64,000 bases of DNA from Tardiphaga sp. 709 (GCF_032401055.1 NZ_CP135529.1:4586501-4650500), one strand, 5' to 3'; counted from the stretch's first letter, positions 53,758-63,407 are shown. Notes: a model not told the origin generated them from the sequence alone. Numbers and translations are program-made.

Positions 53758-54186
53758 TCACGGCGTCAGTGGCCGCCCATCGAGCCACTTGGCATAGATC
53801 ACGCGCTTCTGTTCACCGTAGCCGAGCGACTCGTAGAATGCCTGCACCTTGGTGTTATCCGAGCGCACCATGAGCTGCATCTTCTCGATGCCGCGCTCGC
53901 GCAGCCAGTCTTCGGCTGCGCTCATGATGCCGCGGCCGAAATCCTGGCGCTGGTGGTCGGGATCGACCGAGACGTAATAGACCCAGCCGCGATGGCCATC
54001 ATGGCCGACCAGCACGGAGGCGACGATGGTCCTTCCCCTGCGACCGACCAGGACATCGGCATTGGTGCCTGCGCGCGCCAGCCTGATATCGGCCTCCGGA
54101 TCGTTCCAGGGCCGGACCAGTCCGCAGCGCAGCCAGAGCTGAACGACCGCTTGAATGTCGGTGTCGACGAGCCGGGCAACTTTCAA
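53758..54186 (-). CDS. GNAT-family N-acetyltransferase
   Basis: The 142-residue protein has YYVSVDPDHQRQDFGRGIMSAAEDWLRERG (in part), the acetyl-CoA-binding A motif, then MQLMVRSDNTKVQAFYESLGY. The size and start (VDTDIQAVVQLWLRCGLVRPWNDPEADI, in part) resemble YpeA-type acetyltransferases. The substrate is unknown. It overlaps the FAD dehydrogenase gene by four bases, so the two are translationally coupled. Confidence 0.85.
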   Translation of the reverse strand: MKVARLVDTDIQAVVQLWLRCGLVRPWNDPEADIRLARAGTNADVLVGRRGRTIVASVLVGHDGHRGWVYYVSVDPDHQRQDFGRGIMSAAEDWLRERGIEKMQLMVRSDNTKVQAFYESLGYGEQKRVIYAKWLDGRPLTP

Positions 54187-55640
54187 TGTTGCACCGGCAG
54201 CAGCACTTTGCCCGGATTGAGAATGTTCAGCGGATCCAGCATCGCCTTCAGGCTGCGCATCAGTTCGATGGCGACGGGGTCCTTCACCGAGGGCAGCTCA
54301 GCCGCCTTCATCTGGCCGATGCCATGTTCGGCGGAGATCGAACCGCCCATGCGCAGTACGACGTCGAAGACGACTTCGTTGACGTCGTGCCAGCGCGCAA
54401 GGAATTTCTCGCGGCCGTCGCTGTCGCCGAGCGTTTCCTTGGGCTGCGTGACATTGTAGTGGATGTTGCCGTCGCCGAGATGACCGAACGGCACCGGGCG
54501 TGCACCGGGCATCAGCTTCACGACGGCCGCATTGGCTTCGGCGATGAAGGCGGGCACGGAAGCGACCGGCACCGAGATATCGTGCTTGATCGATCCGCCT
54601 TCCGGTTTCTGCGCCGGCGAGATTTCCTCGCGCAGTTTCCAGAACGCCTGACGGTGGGCGATATTCTCGGCGATCACGGCGTCATCCACGATGCCGTCTT
54701 CAAAGCCGCGTTCGAGGATCGCCTCCAATGTCGCGCGGGCATCGTCGCGTCCCGACGACAATTCCATCAGTACATACCAGGCGTGCTTGCTGGAGAGCGG
54801 GTCGCGAATGCCGATACCGTGGCGGACGCTGAAATCCACAGCGATATCGGCGATCAGTTCGAAACTGGTGAGACTGCCGGCGGCCTCAGAACGGGAGATG
54901 CTGAGCAGCTTCAGCGCATCGTCCGGCGACTTCAGGCCGACAAAGGCGGTCTCGACCGCGCGCGGCTTCGGAAACAGTTTCAGCGTTGCCGCGGTGATGA
55001 TGCCGAGCGAGCCTTCGGCGCCGATGAAGATGTTGCGCAGGTCGTAACCGGTATTGTCCTTCTTCAGCTTGGACAGGCCATTGAGAATGCGGCCATCGGC
55101 CAGTACGACTTCGAGGCCGAGCGCCATTTCGCGCGCGACGCCATAGGCGAGGGCGGTGGTGCCGCCGGCATTACTGGAGAGATTGCCGCCGATGGTGCAG
55201 CTGCCTTCGGAGCCCAGCGACAGCGGAAACAGCCGATCGGCTTCCGCGGCACGCTGCTGCGCGACCTGCAGCACGAGGCCGGCTTCCACCGTCATCGTAT
55301 TGGACGAAGTGTCCAGATCGCGCACCTTGTCCATCCGGCGCATCGACAGCACGACTTCACCGCCATAGGGCGTCTGGCCACCGACGAGCCCAGTATTGCC
55401 GCCTTGCGGCACCAGTGCGGTGCGCGTCTCGGTGGCGAGCTTGCAGATCGCGGCGACTTCGGCGGTGGAGCCCGGGCGCAGCACCAGCGGCGAGGTGCCG
55501 AAGAACAGGTTGCGATCCTCGGTGACGTATTGATGCACGTCGGCCTGATCGGTGATGGCGTATTTGTCGCCGACGATGGCCCGGAAGCGCGCAATGGTTT
55601 CGGGGGAGAGCGTGGGCGGCTTCGGTTGGACGATATTCAT
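54183..55640 (-). CDS. GlcD/D-2-hydroxyacid-type FAD-linked dehydrogenase
   Basis: The 485-residue protein is a FAD-binding type 4 (PCMH) oxidoreductase. PQGGNTGLVGGQTPYGGEV contacts the FAD pyrophosphate, GSEGSCTIGGNLSSNAGG follows, and the C-terminal cap has GHLGDGNIHYNV and SAEHGIGQMKA. It oxidises D-lactate, D-2-hydroxyglutarate or glycolate and passes electrons to ETF or quinone. Length matches DLD/D2HGDH proteins. It sits between Sua5 and a GNAT gene. Confidence 0.88.
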   Translation of the reverse strand: MNIVQPKPPTLSPETIARFRAIVGDKYAITDQADVHQYVTEDRNLFFGTSPLVLRPGSTAEVAAICKLATETRTALVPQGGNTGLVGGQTPYGGEVVLSMRRMDKVRDLDTSSNTMTVEAGLVLQVAQQRAAEADRLFPLSLGSEGSCTIGGNLSSNAGGTTALAYGVAREMALGLEVVLADGRILNGLSKLKKDNTGYDLRNIFIGAEGSLGIITAATLKLFPKPRAVETAFVGLKSPDDALKLLSISRSEAAGSLTSFELIADIAVDFSVRHGIGIRDPLSSKHAWYVLMELSSGRDDARATLEAILERGFEDGIVDDAVIAENIAHRQAFWKLREEISPAQKPEGGSIKHDISVPVASVPAFIAEANAAVVKLMPGARPVPFGHLGDGNIHYNVTQPKETLGDSDGREKFLARWHDVNEVVFDVVLRMGGSISAEHGIGQMKAAELPSVKDPVAIELMRSLKAMLDPLNILNPGKVLLPVQH

Positions 55641-55691
55641 AACTATTCCCTTGGATATTTTCTTGGCGCGTTTCTTGGTCTCGCGTTCGCG

Positions 55692-56675
55692 TTACACGGC
55701 CGCGCGGCGCAACCGGTCATTGATGGCTTCGCCGAGCCCGTGGTTCGGCACCGGCATTACCGCGATGCCGCTCGCGCCTTTAGCGTCGAGCGCGCGAAGA
55801 TAGCCGAAAAGATTGGTGGCGGCTTCCCCGAGATCACCCTGTTCAGACAAATTCAGGACAGCCGCGGCGGTCTCGATGCCGGGCAGCGGGACCGATCCGA
55901 AGGCCAGTAGCGCCTCGCCGGGATTCACGGCCTCGGCCAGCAGCCGCACCCGCGTCCGTGGCGCATAATGCGAGGCCAGCATGCCTGGCGCCAGCGGCTG
56001 GTTTGTATCGCTTGCGGGGTCGTCCGGCGGGCTCGCCAGCGGCTGGCCGAGCACCCGTTCGATCGCCTCGCGCGGCAGGCCACCGGGGCGGAGCAGCATC
56101 GGCGTGTCGAAACAACCGACGATGGTGGATTCAATGCCCACTTCAACCGGCCCGCCATCGAGAATCATGTCGATCCGGCCATCCAGATCGCTCAGCACAT
56201 GGGCTGCGGTGGTCGGCGAGACATGCCCGGAGATATTGGCCGATGGCGCCACCACGGCACCGCCAAAGGCCTGCAGGAGCGCGTTGGCCACGGGATGGGC
56301 CGGCACACGAATGGCAATTGTGTCGAGGCCGGCGGTGGCCAGATCGGCCACCGGGCAGTCCGCCGCCTTGGGCAGCACCAGCGTCAGCGGCCCCGGCCAG
56401 AACGCCTCGGCAAGCGCCAGCGCGGGCGCATCGAATCGGGCGATGTGCCGGGCAGCGGCGAGATCGGCCACGTGGGCGATCAGCGGATTGAACGACGGCC
56501 GGCCCTTGGCCTCATAGATCCCCGCCACAGCCCGCGGATTGGCCGCATCGGCGCCGAGCCCGTAGACCGTCTCGGTCGGGAACGCCAGCAGCCCGCCGGC
56601 GCGCAGGCAGCCCGCCGCCTCCGCAATATGGGCGGCGTCGGCGGGGCTCATCCGGGTGGTCAGGCCTAAGGCCAT
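55692..56675 (-). CDS. L-threonylcarbamoyladenylate synthase (Sua5/YrdC type)
   Basis: The 327-residue protein has the YrdC domain (LLAFPTETVYGLGADAANP, SFNPLIAHV, SANISGHVSPTTA) and the Sua5 C-terminal domain (PGMLASHYAPRTRVRL). It makes threonylcarbamoyl-AMP for the t6A37 modification of ANN-decoding tRNAs. The full-length two-domain Sua5 form is present rather than the short TsaC form. It lies immediately before tRNA-Pro, on the other strand. Confidence 0.92.
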   Translation of the reverse strand: MALGLTTRMSPADAAHIAEAAGCLRAGGLLAFPTETVYGLGADAANPRAVAGIYEAKGRPSFNPLIAHVADLAAARHIARFDAPALALAEAFWPGPLTLVLPKAADCPVADLATAGLDTIAIRVPAHPVANALLQAFGGAVVAPSANISGHVSPTTAAHVLSDLDGRIDMILDGGPVEVGIESTIVGCFDTPMLLRPGGLPREAIERVLGQPLASPPDDPASDTNQPLAPGMLASHYAPRTRVRLLAEAVNPGEALLAFGSVPLPGIETAAAVLNLSEQGDLGEAATNLFGYLRALDAKGASGIAVMPVPNHGLGEAINDRLRRAAV

Positions 56676-56768
56676 GCAGGGCAGATCCTTGTCTTCAAAA
56701 TTGGTCAGGCTTCTTTACCGGGGTTCTTGCAGGATGCGAAACCCAAGGCTATAAGCCGCGCTCTTAGT

Positions 56769-56845
56769 CGGAGTGTGGCTCAGCCCGGTAGAGCACTGCG
56801 TTCGGGACGCAGGGGTCGCAGGTTCGAATCCTGCCACTCCGACCA
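56769..56845 (+). tRNA. tRNA-Pro (anticodon CGG)
   Basis: The 77-base sequence folds as a tRNA. The acceptor stem CGGAGTG/CACTCCG is followed by an encoded ACCA end; the anticodon stem CTGCG/CGCAG encloses the loop TTCGGGA with CGG at 56803-56805; the T arm contains GGTTCGAATCC. It reads the CCG codon for proline. Confidence 0.95.
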
Positions 56846-56952
56846 TGATTTCAACGACTTAGCGTCATTTTACGGCGCCGCCATCTGGCAAGAATCTCCC
56901 GATTTTCATCTGAGAACAACCACCCGGGCGCGCGAGCCGCTGCGGTGCGCAG

Positions 56953-57687
56953 CTATCCGCCTTCAAAAACGCGCTTGCGGGCATTCTCGATATGCGACCG
57001 CATGGCTTCGCGAGCTCCGGCTTCGTCTCTGGAGGCGATCGCATCGAGCACGGCCCGGTGCTCTTCCTGCCCACGCAGAAGTCGGTCGCGAGGCTGGATC
57101 AGGGAGAGGTTTCGATTGAGCGTGATACCCACGCTCACCTGAGACTGGATCGCGGCGAGGGTCGCGGCGAAGAAGCGGTTGCCGGTGGCCTCTGCGACCG
57201 AACGGTGGAACGCGATGTCTTCCTCCACGCCCAGTGCGGCATCTGCGATCACTTGATCAAGCGCCGCGATTGCGTCGCGGATCCGGCGCAGACCTTCCGG
57301 GTCGTGATCGCGCGCGGCAAGCGCGGCGGCTTCTCCTTCGATGCCGATCCGAAATACGAAGCAGCGCTGGATGTCGGCAATGCTTCCAACAGGAGCGTAG
57401 TTGTAAACGTCTGCCGCGGGACGTCGCATCACGAACGAGCCGGCGCCCTGCCGCGATGCGACGACGCCGTCATCGCGCAGCCGCATCAGCGCTTCACGGA
57501 CGACCGGGCGCGAAACGCCAAGCTGATCTGCCAGGCGTGTCTCGGGAGGAAGCCGCGAATTGACCGGATAGATTCCGACCGTGATCTGGCTGAGGACATG
57601 ATCGTAGACGCGGTCGCTGAGCTTTCCCGTCACAGCCGGGCGCTCCGGAATGATGTCGTCCCGTTTGACCGTTGAGCCCATGTTCAC
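56953..57687 (-). CDS. GntR/FadR-subfamily transcriptional regulator
   Basis: The 244-residue protein has an N-terminal winged helix (residues about 17-80: LPPETRLADQLGVSRPVVREALMRLRDDGVV, with GAGSFV closing the wing, in part). A helical FCD effector domain (FRIGIEGEAAALAARD, AFHRSVAEATGN with metal-binding His) follows. Such proteins usually repress uptake and catabolism of sugar acids, amino acids or carboxylates. It lies beside the Gfo/Idh dehydrogenase and an ABC importer and is likely their regulator. Confidence 0.88.
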   Translation of the reverse strand: MNMGSTVKRDDIIPERPAVTGKLSDRVYDHVLSQITVGIYPVNSRLPPETRLADQLGVSRPVVREALMRLRDDGVVASRQGAGSFVMRRPAADVYNYAPVGSIADIQRCFVFRIGIEGEAAALAARDHDPEGLRRIRDAIAALDQVIADAALGVEEDIAFHRSVAEATGNRFFAATLAAIQSQVSVGITLNRNLSLIQPRDRLLRGQEEHRAVLDAIASRDEAGAREAMRSHIENARKRVFEGG

Positions 57688-57823
57688 CCCGTCCTTGCTC
57701 CGAACATGCTCCAGTCTTTGGCAACATTACATCTTTTTGACAAGTTGGTGCACTGCCGCTGACAATCCGGGATTGCGGCGCTCGCCAAACTGCTTAGGCG
57801 CGAGCGGCCGTGAGGGCGTCCGG

Positions 57824-58834
57824 TCAAGCGCGGACGGCGGCGTCTGACAGCCAGGCTTCGATCAGCCGCTGCACGTGAAGGGCGGAGCGCACGCTATTGG
57901 ATGGCTCGCGTCGTTGTTCGATTGCATCCAGCATCTCGGTGATCACGCCCCGATGCGGGCCGTGATCGAATGCCATCGGATCGGCGCCTCCGCCGCCCGA
58001 TTGCGCGGTCCCGACCGTCTCTGGCGGGCCTTCGTGGCGATGGATGGCCAACTGGAACGTCTCGAGATAGGCCGAGCCGCGCGTGCCGGCGATTTCGATG
58101 CGCTCCGGATAGCCGGGCCGCGCAACGCTGGTGGCATCGAGCACGCCGATGGCACCGCTCCGGAAACGCACGGCCGCCGCGGTCACGTCTTCAGTATCGA
58201 TCGTTCGGAGCGGCGAGGTCGATGCAAAACCGGCGACGTCCCTGTGGGGCCCTACGAAATGCAGAAGCAGATCGAGCGTATGGATGGCTTGCGTGAGCAA
58301 CACGCCGCCGCCATCGCGAGCCTTCATGCCGCGGCCTGGTTGACGGAAATAGGCGTCATCACGCCACCAGCGGATCGATGCACTCGCTGACAGGATGTCG
58401 CCCAGATCTCCCTGATTCAGAACCGCCTTCAGACGTAGTGCTGCGGGACGAAAGCGATGTTGCAGGCACACGCCGCACCGCACGCCGGCAGCCTCCGTGA
58501 CGGCCGCGAGCTCCTCACCCCTGGCAACCGATATCTCGACGGGCTTCTCCACCAGAATGTGCTTCCCTGCTGCGGCTACGGCCTGCACGGTCGCCAGATG
58601 CGTTCCAGGGGGCGTCAGTATCAGGACGAGATCGAGATCGGAGCGCGACAGCAAATCCTCTTGGCTGTCGAAAATCGGAACGCCCCACTGCTGTGAAAAC
58701 GCTGACCGCCGGTCCGCTGACGGCGCAAATCCGCCGACGATTGTGATCCGTCCCTGCGCCTGCAGTTCAAGCAACGAAAGAATATGCGGCTTCACCGCCA
58801 TTCCTAGCCCAATCAGGCCGACTCCAATTGGCAT
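57824..58834 (-). CDS. Gfo/Idh/MocA-family oxidoreductase
   Basis: The 336-residue protein starts with GVGLIGLGMAVKPHI, an NAD(P) Rossmann motif, and holds the family EKP motif in HILVEKPVEISVARGEE. A C-terminal alpha/beta substrate domain follows. Members oxidise or reduce sugars, inositols or related cyclic compounds. It is upstream of the GntR gene on the same strand and divergent from the ABC importer, suggesting it acts on the imported compound. Confidence 0.88.
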   Translation of the reverse strand: MPIGVGLIGLGMAVKPHILSLLELQAQGRITIVGGFAPSADRRSAFSQQWGVPIFDSQEDLLSRSDLDLVLILTPPGTHLATVQAVAAAGKHILVEKPVEISVARGEELAAVTEAAGVRCGVCLQHRFRPAALRLKAVLNQGDLGDILSASASIRWWRDDAYFRQPGRGMKARDGGGVLLTQAIHTLDLLLHFVGPHRDVAGFASTSPLRTIDTEDVTAAAVRFRSGAIGVLDATSVARPGYPERIEIAGTRGSAYLETFQLAIHRHEGPPETVGTAQSGGGGADPMAFDHGPHRGVITEMLDAIEQRREPSNSVRSALHVQRLIEAWLSDAAVRA

Positions 58835-58938
58835 GCGTCTCTCCCGATGGCCGACCTTCTCAAGGCGCCGACGTGTCGGCTCTCAGGTCGGTTATGACGT
58901 CACAGATTGATATGCGAACGAGCAAGACGGGCAAGGTG

Positions 58939-59026
58939 CGACATCGCGACATCAGCAAGTCCTGCTCATGATCGGCCGATTGCGATCTCCCAATGCTTGA
59001 CAGATGTCGTCCAACTCGTCGATGCT
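58939..59026. promoter_or_regulatory. Candidate promoter and repeated CGACATC motifs
   Basis: CGACATC at 58939-58945 and 58947-58953, and its reverse complement GATGTCG at 59003-59009, lie in the 254-base divergent region. TTGACA at 58997-59002 with GATGCT 18 bases on could be a promoter for the ABC operon. Regulator binding is speculative. Confidence 0.3.
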
Positions 59027-59088
59027 GTGTTTACAAATAAATGACAACCGCGCGCGACGCGGGTGCATATGCCAGGGAGGAATCGGAA

Positions 59089-60252
59089 ATGCGGATCTGT
59101 CCGAATGCATTATTGCGCCCGTTTACCGGCGCCGTGGCTGTCCTCGCCGTAACGGCTTTCGCTGGTGAACCTCTGAAGGCCGCCGAGCCCATCGTTCTCT
59201 CGATCATCGATACCGGGGGCGATCTCGCATCGACCCAGGTCATCATCGAGAACTACAAGAAGGCCAATCCCGACAAGATCAAGGAGATCAGGATTCAGCG
59301 CGCGCCGGCGCCGGAGTTGCCGGCCAAGATCAAGGCTCAGCAGGATGCCGGACGGCTGGACATCAACCTTGTGCTGACCGGACAGGACGGCGGCGCGTTT
59401 CTCGCGGCCAACAACCAGTTGATCAAGATTCCTGACTTCGAGAAGCAGTTTCCGCGCGATGAGATGACGCCTGCCGGCAAGGCGCTGTACGACGAAGGCC
59501 GCGATTACATGGTGCCGTCGGTGGGCAACGCCGGCGGGCCGGTGTTCGTCTACAATCCAAGCAAGGTCCCCAACCCGCCGAAAACCGCCGAGGAATTGCT
59601 GGCCTGGGCGAAAGCAAATCCGGGTCGGCTGATGTATGCGCGGCCGGCAAATAGCGGACCGGGCCGGTCGATCGTGCTCGGTATGGCGCACATTCTGAAT
59701 GACTCAAAGCCACTTGATCCCGACAAAGGGTGGGACAAGACTTGGGCCTATCTGAAGGAGCTTGGGCAGTACGTCGAATACTATCCGACGGGCACCGCGA
59801 TCACATTGAAGGAATTCGCCCAGGGGCAACGTTGGATGATTGCCGGCATCATGGAATGGGACATGAAGCCCCGTGCCCAAAGCGTCATCCCGCCGGACTC
59901 CAAGATCACCATCCTTCAGAACACGACCTTCGTGGTCGACGGGCATTACTGGTGCATCCCCACAGGCGTGCCGAAAGAGCAGGTCGACGTCATTCTCGAC
60001 CTCATGAAGTTCATGCGCCGGCCCGAGCAGCAGGTCCTTTCGTGGCCGGGCTTCATTGGGCCGACGATCACCGCGGCCACCATGGAAAAGGCGCCCAAGG
60101 AGATCCAGGAACTGGTGAAGGAGTTCTGGCGGCCCGAATACGACGAAGTCGGAACCAAGTGGAAAGTATCCCCGCCGCTCGGCGTGAAGGAATTGAGCTA
60201 CGCGATGGATCGTTGGGACCGGGAAGTGGGCGCAAACCAGGTCAAGAAGTAA
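59089..60252 (+). CDS. ABC importer periplasmic binding protein (family 1/polyamine-iron-type)
   Basis: The 387-residue protein has a signal peptide (LLRPFTGAVAVLAVTAFAGEPLKA, in part), then a type II binding fold: VLSIIDTGGDLASTQVIIENYKKANP (in part), FVYNPSKVPNPPKTAEELLAWAKANPG and RLMYARPANSGPGRS. It resembles extracellular solute-binding proteins of the putrescine/phosphonate/iron group. Start ATG 59089 has GGAGGA about 8 bases upstream; an ATG at 59041 is in frame but lacks one. The ligand is unknown. Confidence 0.88.
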   Translation: MRICPNALLRPFTGAVAVLAVTAFAGEPLKAAEPIVLSIIDTGGDLASTQVIIENYKKANPDKIKEIRIQRAPAPELPAKIKAQQDAGRLDINLVLTGQDGGAFLAANNQLIKIPDFEKQFPRDEMTPAGKALYDEGRDYMVPSVGNAGGPVFVYNPSKVPNPPKTAEELLAWAKANPGRLMYARPANSGPGRSIVLGMAHILNDSKPLDPDKGWDKTWAYLKELGQYVEYYPTGTAITLKEFAQGQRWMIAGIMEWDMKPRAQSVIPPDSKITILQNTTFVVDGHYWCIPTGVPKEQVDVILDLMKFMRRPEQQVLSWPGFIGPTITAATMEKAPKEIQELVKEFWRPEYDEVGTKWKVSPPLGVKELSYAMDRWDREVGANQVKK

Positions 60253-60268
60253 TCAATTCGATGAGCGT

Positions 60269-60293
60269 GCGGGTCCGCATGTAACGGACCCGC
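60269..60293 (+). terminator. Stem-loop between binding-protein and ATPase genes
   Basis: GCGGGTCCG pairs with CGGACCCGC (9 bp) around a 7-base loop, 17 bases after the binding-protein stop. It has no T run, so it is more likely an mRNA-stabilising or attenuating hairpin than a full terminator. Confidence 0.5.
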
Positions 60294-60331
60294 CGGTGGC
60301 TTTGTTGCTTCTTACTCAGAAACGGGACGAC

Positions 60332-61408
60332 ATGAACGGGCCGGGAGATAGGTTGGACTCGCTGAGGCTTGGAATCACCAAGCGCTATGGCAACAAGACC
60401 GTGCTGGACAACCTCGAGCTCGATATCCGAAAGGGCGAGTTCGTCACCTTCCTCGGACCGAGCGGATGCGGAAAGTCGACGGCCTTGTCGATCGTCGCTG
60501 GCCTGATTGCGGCGACCGAGGGCGAGATCAGGCTCAATGGAGCGCGGGTCGATCATCTGCCGCCCGAGAAGCGCGCGTTCGGAATGGTGTTCCAAAATTA
60601 CGCGCTGTTTCCACACATGACGGTCTTCGACAACGTTTCGTTCGGGCTCACCTTGAAACCATTGTCCAAGGATGAGATCAAGAAGCGCACCGATGCGATG
60701 CTCAAACTGGTCCAATTGACCGGCTATGAGGAGCGCTATCCTGGCCAGCTATCCGGCGGTCAGCAGCAACGCGTTGCGATTGCGCGGGCCCTCGTGTTGC
60801 ATCCGCGCCTGATGCTGTTCGACGAGCCGCTATCAAATCTCGATGCCAAGCTGAGGGTCGAGATGCGGGCGGAGATCAAGCAGATCCACGCCGCGCTGGG
60901 ACTGACGTCGATCTACGTGACTCACGACCAGGCCGAAGCGCTGTCGCTGTCGGACAGGATCGTGGTGCTGCGCAATGGCGTCCTGATGCAGTCGGGCACG
61001 CCACAGGAAATCCACGACCGGCCGAAGAATGTCTTCGTGGCGGACTTCATGGGCTTCCGGAATTTCTTCAAGGTCAGGATCGCGTCAGTGTCCAACGGAA
61101 TCGCCGAAGGTGTCGGCGACGGAATCCGGATTCGGGCGCGGGCAGGGGCCGATGTGCGAGCGGATACCGACATGGTCATGGCGATCCGCCCGGACGATAT
61201 CCGGGCGGGCGGTGAAGTGGTTTCCGGTGCCGAAGATGTTAGTGGCCGTGTCGAAGTGGTCGAGTATCTCGGTCGGGAACAGGAAGCCGCCATACGCATC
61301 AATGACAACACGCGGGTCTGGTTACGCACCGCCGAGGCGATACGAACCGCCGACACGATTGGCCTTCAGTTTCCGATCGACAAGGTCGTCTTGCTTCCTG
61401 CGGAATAG
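60332..61408 (+). CDS. ABC importer ATPase (PotA/UgpC-like)
   Basis: The 358-residue ATPase has Walker A FLGPSGCGKST (about 42-52), signature LSGGQQQRVAIARAL and Walker B LMLFDEPLSNLDAKLR. A C-terminal TOBE-like regulatory domain (IRPDDIRAGGEV, VEYLGREQEAAIRIND) is present. This domain set is typical of spermidine/putrescine, phosphonate and sugar importers. ATG 60332 is preferred over GTG 60296 because it precedes the conserved domain with GGGAC-like purines upstream. Confidence 0.9.
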   Translation: MNGPGDRLDSLRLGITKRYGNKTVLDNLELDIRKGEFVTFLGPSGCGKSTALSIVAGLIAATEGEIRLNGARVDHLPPEKRAFGMVFQNYALFPHMTVFDNVSFGLTLKPLSKDEIKKRTDAMLKLVQLTGYEERYPGQLSGGQQQRVAIARALVLHPRLMLFDEPLSNLDAKLRVEMRAEIKQIHAALGLTSIYVTHDQAEALSLSDRIVVLRNGVLMQSGTPQEIHDRPKNVFVADFMGFRNFFKVRIASVSNGIAEGVGDGIRIRARAGADVRADTDMVMAIRPDDIRAGGEVVSGAEDVSGRVEVVEYLGREQEAAIRINDNTRVWLRTAEAIRTADTIGLQFPIDKVVLLPAE

Positions 61409-61419
61409 GCGAGAAAATA

Positions 61420-62304
61420 ATGCGCGCCGTAGCCAACGATGAGAAGAGCGAATTCGACGCGCTGGCATTCCTCTGTTTGCTGCCGTCCTTGCTCTACGTT
61501 CTCTGCATGTTCGTCTATCCGTTTCTGTATGGTGTCTATCTCAGCCTTCAGCCGCAAAAGGTTGGCGGCTTCAGCCTCGCGAACTATCTCACCTTCTTCA
61601 GCGATCCCTATCAGTATGGTACGATCTGGATCACCTTCAGTCTGGCGATCCCCACCACGATCGTTGTTCTTCTGCTCGCTCTTTGGCTGGCTTACGGCAT
61701 GCGTCGCGGCATTTTCATGGAGCGCACCGTGACCACGATCCTGATCATGCCTATTTCGCTTGGCGTGATCCTGCTGTCGGAAGGTATCTTGGGTTTCTAT
61801 GGTTCGCAGGGTTGGTTCAATCAGGTCCTTCTCGGATTAGGGCTTATCAAAGAGCCGTTCATTCTGACCCATAACTATGCTGGCGTTATGCTGGCGTTGT
61901 TCATGCAGCAGTTTCCGTTCTGCTTCCTGATGCTGCTGGGATACATATCCGGAATCGATCCCAGCCTTGAACGCTCGGCGCGGATGCTTGGTGCGACACC
62001 TTCGATCGTCTTCCGGCGCGTGATGCTGCCGCTCATTGCGCCCGGTCTGGCCATCGCATTCGCGCTGGTATTCGTGATGAGCTTCGCGGTCTTTCCCTCC
62101 GCCATCATGCTCGGGCAGCCGGCGGGCACCACGCGCACAATTTCTATTGCGGCCTATCAGAAGGCCTTCGAACAATATGACATGTCGGCTGCTTCCGCGA
62201 TTGCAGTGGTTATGGGCCTGTGTCAGTTGGCAGCGCTGCTGGTCATCATCCTGTTCCGTCGACGGTTATCGCCGGCAGCGACGATGGGCGTCGGAAAGAG
62301 ATAG
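61420..62304 (+). CDS. ABC importer permease 1 (PotB-like)
   Basis: The 294-residue polytopic protein has about six hydrophobic helices and a cytoplasmic EAA-type loop (YISGIDPSLERSARMLGATPSIVFRRVMLPLIAPGLA, in part), the coupling site for the ATPase. It pairs with the next permease. It begins 11 bases after the ATPase gene. Its class matches spermidine/putrescine-type importers; the substrate is unknown. Confidence 0.9.
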   Translation: MRAVANDEKSEFDALAFLCLLPSLLYVLCMFVYPFLYGVYLSLQPQKVGGFSLANYLTFFSDPYQYGTIWITFSLAIPTTIVVLLLALWLAYGMRRGIFMERTVTTILIMPISLGVILLSEGILGFYGSQGWFNQVLLGLGLIKEPFILTHNYAGVMLALFMQQFPFCFLMLLGYISGIDPSLERSARMLGATPSIVFRRVMLPLIAPGLAIAFALVFVMSFAVFPSAIMLGQPAGTTRTISIAAYQKAFEQYDMSAASAIAVVMGLCQLAALLVIILFRRRLSPAATMGVGKR

Positions 62305-62313
62305 GGCTGCACA

Positions 62314-63126
62314 ATGCGAAGCAGAATGTGGAAGCTCTCGCTCTATCTGTTCATTGTGGGTTTCATCCTCAACATGCTTGGGATCGTGTCCCATGTTGTC
62401 GTGAGCTCGTTTGCCAAGCGTTGGTTCGGCGGCCTGCTGCCGCCGGCCTATACGACGGACTGGTTCGCTTACGCATGGAAGAATTTCGATCTGGGGCAGG
62501 TGTTGGGCGTCACGCTGCTGATCGTGGTTGTCGTTGTCTTCCTTGCATTGGCCATTGGATTTCCGGCCGCTTACATTCTTGCGCGACGAAATTTCCGATT
62601 CAAATCGGTCATTCTGTTGCTGTATTTTCTGCCGCTGGTGATCCCGCAGATGACCTACGGGATCCCGCTGGCAACCACTCTCTACCGATACGGGGTCGGC
62701 GGATCCGTTGTCGGCGTGATTCTGGCAGTGCTGGTGCCGATGGTTCCGTTGGCCGTCTTCGTGTTGATGCCATTTTTCGAGCAGATCAGCGTCAATCTGG
62801 AATGGAGCGGGTCAATGCTTGGCGCAAGCCGGGCTCAGATTTTCAGGCGGATTCTGTTTCCCCTGATGGTACCGGGAATACTGACCGCCGGCGTCCTTGT
62901 GCTGGTCAACACGATATCGAATTTCGAGCTCGCATTTCTCCTTGGCGGCGGTGGATCGCAGACGCTCGTCGTCGCGTTATTCTACAACATGTTTGCCGGT
63001 GGTGTTCGCCCCGTCTATTCCATCGATGCTATGGCCGTGATCTACATGGTGATGGTCATGACGCTGCTTCTGATCGCATTGCGGTTCGTACGCCCGACGC
63101 AGATGGTGTTCAAGCTCGACAAGTAA
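62314..63126 (+). CDS. ABC importer permease 2 (PotC-like)
   Basis: The 270-residue inner-membrane protein has six helices and the coupling loop NLEWSGSMLGASRAQIFRRILFPLMVPGIL (in part). It completes the importer with the preceding permease, starting 9 bases after it, and ends the operon. No gene of known catabolic function follows in the window. Confidence 0.9.
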   Translation: MRSRMWKLSLYLFIVGFILNMLGIVSHVVVSSFAKRWFGGLLPPAYTTDWFAYAWKNFDLGQVLGVTLLIVVVVVFLALAIGFPAAYILARRNFRFKSVILLLYFLPLVIPQMTYGIPLATTLYRYGVGGSVVGVILAVLVPMVPLAVFVLMPFFEQISVNLEWSGSMLGASRAQIFRRILFPLMVPGILTAGVLVLVNTISNFELAFLLGGGGSQTLVVALFYNMFAGGVRPVYSIDAMAVIYMVMVMTLLLIALRFVRPTQMVFKLDK

Positions 63127-63407
63127 ATTCATATTTGAGGCTGCGCGTGGTTGGTCATCGCCAGGGTTGGCTCATGGAGCAAGGCGGACAGGGACCACCT
63201 GCCGAAGTGTGGCGTCGGACCTAGTAACTGGCATCGACTTTTGTTGCGATCTTGAACCTGCCGTTCGAGGCGTGCAGATGTATGGAACGTTGAACAGTCC
63301 GATGACGAGCAGCCGGTTGGGTTCTCGTTGGCATACCGGTTCATGGGCATCAGCGCGGTCCTAGGGGCGCCTATTTTCAAATTGAAATTCGGGACCTTGC
63401 GGATACT

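Noticed and set aside
54186-55910. A 574-codon plus-strand frame opposite the FAD dehydrogenase gene
   Set aside because: It is Arg/His/Asp-rich antisense sequence of a GC-rich gene with intact FAD motifs on the other strand.
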